From Amycolatopsis jejuensis (GTDB taxonomy: Bacteria; Actinomycetota; Actinomycetes; Mycobacteriales; Pseudonocardiaceae): a stretch of DNA of 9,660 bases. The position numbers were made by a program, and so were the translations under genes. The stretch spans positions 1 to 9,660 of the forward strand of contig NZ_JNYZ01000068.1 of NCBI RefSeq assembly GCF_000717335.1, in the 5' to 3' direction. A model generated the notes under the pieces. The model was given only the letters and a program-made list of their open reading frames with translations, was not told the origin of the DNA and did not search any database. This document shows positions 7,778 to 9,660 of the stretch, piece after piece; within the stretch, counting starts at the first letter, position 1; each line of letters begins with the position of its first letter.

Positions 7778-8836
7778 CTAACCGGCGCGATCCGCGCCCG
7801 GCACCCCGAGTTCGCGGGCGAAAAGCCGGTGGAAGTTCAAGCCCAGCACCGGCTGGATCCGGTGCGCGGTCCACCCTCGCCGGACCAGTTCCTCGGTGAT
7901 GTTCGGCAGGCCCGACGGTCCTTCGAGACCAGGGATGTACGGCCGCGACGCACGGAGGCCCCACTCGTATTCCCCCGGCCGGGACAGGGAATCCGAGATC
8001 TCCCGGATGAAGTCCGGACCGAGGCCTACGTGGTCTTCGCCGGCCACTTTCGCCGCGTGCTCGATGTGGTCGGCGACCCGGGAAACCGTGTGCTCGCATT
8101 CGTCGATGAAGTTCGCGAGCACATTGATCCCCACCACGCCACCCAGTGCCGCGATCGCGCGCAGCCGTTCGTCGGTGAGGTTGCGATGGTGTGCCCGGAC
8201 GGCATAGGCGGAGGAATGCGACGCGATCAAGGGTCTCGTCGCCAGCTCCAGCAGGTGGTCCGTGCTTGCCGCGCCGAGATGCGAGACGTCGAGCATGATT
8301 CCGAGTTGCTCGCAAGCCGCGACGGCCTCCACCCCGGACGCGGTCAGACGCCCGCCGGCCCCGTCCTCGGCCGAACCGTCGGCGAGCATGGTCCGGCCGA
8401 AGTGGGTGAAGGAGGCGATGCGCACGCCAAGCCGGTGCAGCAAGCCGAACAACTCCACGTCGGTCCCGACGGCCGCGCAACCCTCCATGGCCAGAACAAG
8501 CGCTGTCTTCCCCAACCGGATCGCGTCGTCGATTTCGGCTCCGGTCAGGCACAACCGCACCTCGTCGGCGCAGTGCTCGGCGATCCGCCAGCCGGCCTCG
8601 AGCATCCGCAAGGTCTGCCGCAGCGCCCCGTCCGGCCGGAACTCCGCCTCGATGAACACCGGCAGCACCTGCACCCCCACTCCACCGGCGTGCAACTGCG
8701 GAAGCCAATGCTCACGGAAGTACCGTCCCTGCTCCGCGACCGGCTGGCGCACGCAGGTCATCAACAGGTCGTTGTGCGCGTCGACCACGATCGAGCGTTC
8801 GTGCAGGGACCGCGCGACTGGACTGGTCTCCGGCAT
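7778..8836 (-). CDS. Membrane (renal-type) dipeptidase, peptidase family M19
   Basis: This 352-residue zinc dipeptidase is of family M19. Members cleave dipeptides, often with a D-residue at the C-terminus, and some act on lactam-like amides. The metal ligands are all visible: His21 and Asp23 in DAHNDLL, Glu118 in AMEGCAAVG, His186 in DVSHLG and His207 in ASHSSA. The substrate-binding His145 (FTHFG), Arg218 (HHRNLTDE) and Asp275 (GLGPDF) are also present. The C-terminal PNITEELVRRGW...GLNFHRL pattern is typical. The usual SDFDG is changed to PDFIR here, a small departure. The chosen start is ATG 8836 with GAAAGG (8843-8848) six bases upstream; longer starts up to 8926 would extend into the control region. 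There is no signal peptide, so the enzyme is likely cytoplasmic despite the family name. It is the first gene of the operon. M19 genes also occur in the Pseudomonas glycine-betaine/sarcosine region, which supports a link to N-methyl amino-acid breakdown. Confidence 0.92.
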   Translation of the reverse strand: MPETSPVARSLHERSIVVDAHNDLLMTCVRQPVAEQGRYFREHWLPQLHAGGVGVQVLPVFIEAEFRPDGALRQTLRMLEAGWRIAEHCADEVRLCLTGAEIDDAIRLGKTALVLAMEGCAAVGTDVELFGLLHRLGVRIASFTHFGRTMLADGSAEDGAGGRLTASGVEAVAACEQLGIMLDVSHLGAASTDHLLELATRPLIASHSSAYAVRAHHRNLTDERLRAIAALGGVVGINVLANFIDECEHTVSRVADHIEHAAKVAGEDHVGLGPDFIREISDSLSRPGEYEWGLRASRPYIPGLEGPSGLPNITEELVRRGWTAHRIQPVLGLNFHRLFARELGVPGADRAG

Positions 8837-8935
8837 GGCATGCCTTTCGTCACTACGGGGATGCGATGGCCGGAAGAATGCAACTACTGTTCCCCTGACG
8901 TCCACAAGTGTTGTTTTCACAGCCACAGATTGCCA

Positions 8936-8951
8936 ATATTTCGGCGAATAT
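8936..8951. repeat. Inverted repeat ATATT-N6-AATAT, candidate operator
   Basis: ATATT (8936-8940) and AATAT (8947-8951) are exact reverse complements around TCGGCG. A further GCCA (8932-8935) and TGGC (8954-8957) extend the symmetry with a two-base offset. It overlaps the leftward TTGGCA hexamer, a position suited to control of the catabolic operon. IclR-type regulators bind such short palindromes as dimers; whether this one does is an inference. Confidence 0.4.
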
Positions 8952-8992
8952 CCTGGCCATCGGTGTCGCTCGCGGGTAGAAAACCGAATTCT

Positions 8993-9009
8993 GTTGCTGT
9001 GAGAGCAAC
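8993..9009. repeat. Inverted repeat GTTGCT-N5-AGCAAC upstream of the iclR-type gene
   Basis: GTTGCT (8993-8998) and AGCAAC (9004-9009) are perfect reverse complements with the spacer GTGAG. The repeat ends 15 bases before the regulator's ATG. It could be an autoregulatory operator, or a small hairpin in the message leader if transcription starts upstream. Confidence 0.4.
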
Positions 9010-9024
9010 GGGTATCGTGTATTC

Positions 9025-9660
9025 ATGCCGGAACCCTCTGATACCTCCACGGTGAGCCGTGTCGCGTCCGTACTGCAGGTACTCGGCTCTCGTCCGGGAC
9101 GGGAAGGCCTGTCCGGCGCCGAGATCGCCCGCATCGTCGGACGGGAACGCAGCCAGATCTCCCGCATGCTCAAGTCTCTGTGCGCCGCAGGCTTCGTCGA
9201 ACAAGACCCGGACACGCGCGCCTACCGGCTCGGCTGGCAGCTGTATGTCCTGGGCCGCAAGGCAGGCGACCAGCTTCTGCTCAACGCCGGTTCCGCCGTG
9301 CTGCGCGCCATGGTCCGGGAAACCGGCGAAACAGCCCTGCTTTCGGTACTGGACGGCAACAAATCCCTCACCCTGCTGCGAGAGCAGCCGGACCGTACGA
9401 TCCAGGCCGCCGCGACGACCCGGCAGCCGTGGCCACTGCACATCGCCGCCTCGGGACGCGCCCTGATGCTGGACATGAGCGACGAGGAAGTCCGCGACCT
9501 CATCAGCGCCGACATACCGCGCACGGATGTCGGTCCCGGCGCGAAGACATCCGTAGCCGAAGTACTCGACACGCTCCACCGCGAGCGGCAAACGGCGTGC
9601 TGCATTGCGATCGACGAGCTCGAAGCAGGTCACATGTCGATCGCTGCACCCGTCCGCGAT
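9025..9660 (+). CDS. IclR-family transcriptional regulator (3' end outside window)
   Basis: The frame from ATG 9025 stays open to the window's end, giving 212 residues of an IclR-family regulator; the family is usually about 250, so roughly the last 40 are missing. The N-terminus is a winged helix-turn-helix (about 8-70), with LSGAEIARIVGRERSQISRM (29-48) as the DNA-reading part and a wing ending in YRLG. The effector-binding domain follows, with PLHIAASGRALML (137-149) and DELEAGHMSIAAPVRD (197-212), both characteristic. Such proteins sense a small metabolite and repress or activate neighbouring catabolic genes. Its divergent position beside the dipeptidase-hydantoinase operon makes that operon the likely target. 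No strong ribosome site precedes ATG 9025, so translation may be weak or leaderless. A GTG at codon 10 is an alternative start but would clip the helix region. Confidence 0.9.
   Translation, partial: MPEPSDTSTVSRVASVLQVLGSRPGREGLSGAEIARIVGRERSQISRMLKSLCAAGFVEQDPDTRAYRLGWQLYVLGRKAGDQLLLNAGSAVLRAMVRETGETALLSVLDGNKSLTLLREQPDRTIQAAATTRQPWPLHIAASGRALMLDMSDEEVRDLISADIPRTDVGPGAKTSVAEVLDTLHRERQTACCIAIDELEAGHMSIAAPVRD

Larger units (their letters stand above)
8837..9024. promoter_or_regulatory. Divergent control region between the catabolic operon and the iclR-type gene
   Basis: This 188-base gap separates the two divergent starts and is clearly richer in A and T than the genes. Both promoters and the IclR-type operator should lie here. 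A TTGGCA hexamer reading leftwards (8936-8931) resembles a -35 box, but no convincing -10 follows it at the usual distance. Reading rightwards, TATCGT (9013-9018), seven bases before ATG 9025, is a weak -10-like element that would be compatible with a leaderless or very short-leader message. Two inverted repeats (8936-8951 and 8993-9009) are listed separately. CCACA also occurs twice in the same orientation, at 8902 and 8923, 21 bases apart or about two helical turns. The region's role is a firm inference from gene layout; the individual boxes are weak. Confidence 0.6.

Noticed and set aside
7731..8708. N-terminal extension of the hyuA frame giving a 1040-residue protein
   Set aside because: The extension overlaps the dipeptidase gene in another frame, has low-complexity Arg/Gly-rich content, and the family's normal start with a ribosome site is at 7730.
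7757..9055. Long + strand open frame (432 residues) opposite the dipeptidase and across the control region
   Set aside because: It has no recognisable motif, runs through the promoter region into the iclR-type gene in another frame, and mirrors a well-supported M19 gene.
1..9660. CRISPR array, defence system, toxin-antitoxin pair or retron
   Set aside because: No regularly spaced repeats and no matching protein families are present. The content is metabolic apart from the integrase.

Overview
The window looks like chromosomal DNA of a high-GC actinomycete. The base composition is roughly two thirds G+C by eye, third positions are strongly G/C-rich, and the gene families and the tyrosine-recombinase style are typical of Pseudonocardiales or Streptomyces-like bacteria. 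This assignment is an inference from style; no taxonomic marker gene is present.

Layout. Positions 1-794 (+ strand) hold the rear of a tyrosine recombinase/integrase. Its catalytic domain (174-794) is intact, but the N-terminal core-binding part (from before base 1 to 172) lies in a different reading frame, so the gene looks frameshifted. Positions 795-1276 contain no gene I can recognise. They do hold a perfect 13-bp-arm inverted repeat at 894-921. Positions 1277-8836 carry five tightly packed minus-strand genes, which in transcription order are: an M19 (renal-type) dipeptidase, a HyuA-type ATP-dependent hydantoinase/oxoprolinase subunit, a HyuB-type subunit with a 4-base start/stop overlap, an MHS-type MFS transporter, and an FAD-dependent amine/amino-acid oxidoreductase of the DAO/sarcosine oxidase family. 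Positions 8837-9024 are a divergent control region, visibly richer in A+T, with two inverted repeats. From 9025 (+ strand) an IclR-family regulator runs off the right edge.

How it works together (inference). The five minus-strand genes look like one catabolic operon controlled by the divergent IclR regulator. The transporter would import a small polar compound. HyuAB would open a cyclic amide (hydantoin, N-methylhydantoin, 5-oxoproline or a related lactam) at the cost of ATP. The dipeptidase would cleave a dipeptide-like bond, and the FAD enzyme would oxidise a secondary amine or D-amino acid. The closest textbook model is N-methylhydantoin to N-carbamoylsarcosine to sarcosine to glycine, as in creatinine breakdown. 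However, no N-carbamoylsarcosine amidase is seen here and the dipeptidase is not part of that route, so the true substrate is open. The damaged integrase next to the operon suggests an old integration boundary, but no attachment site or tRNA gene was found.
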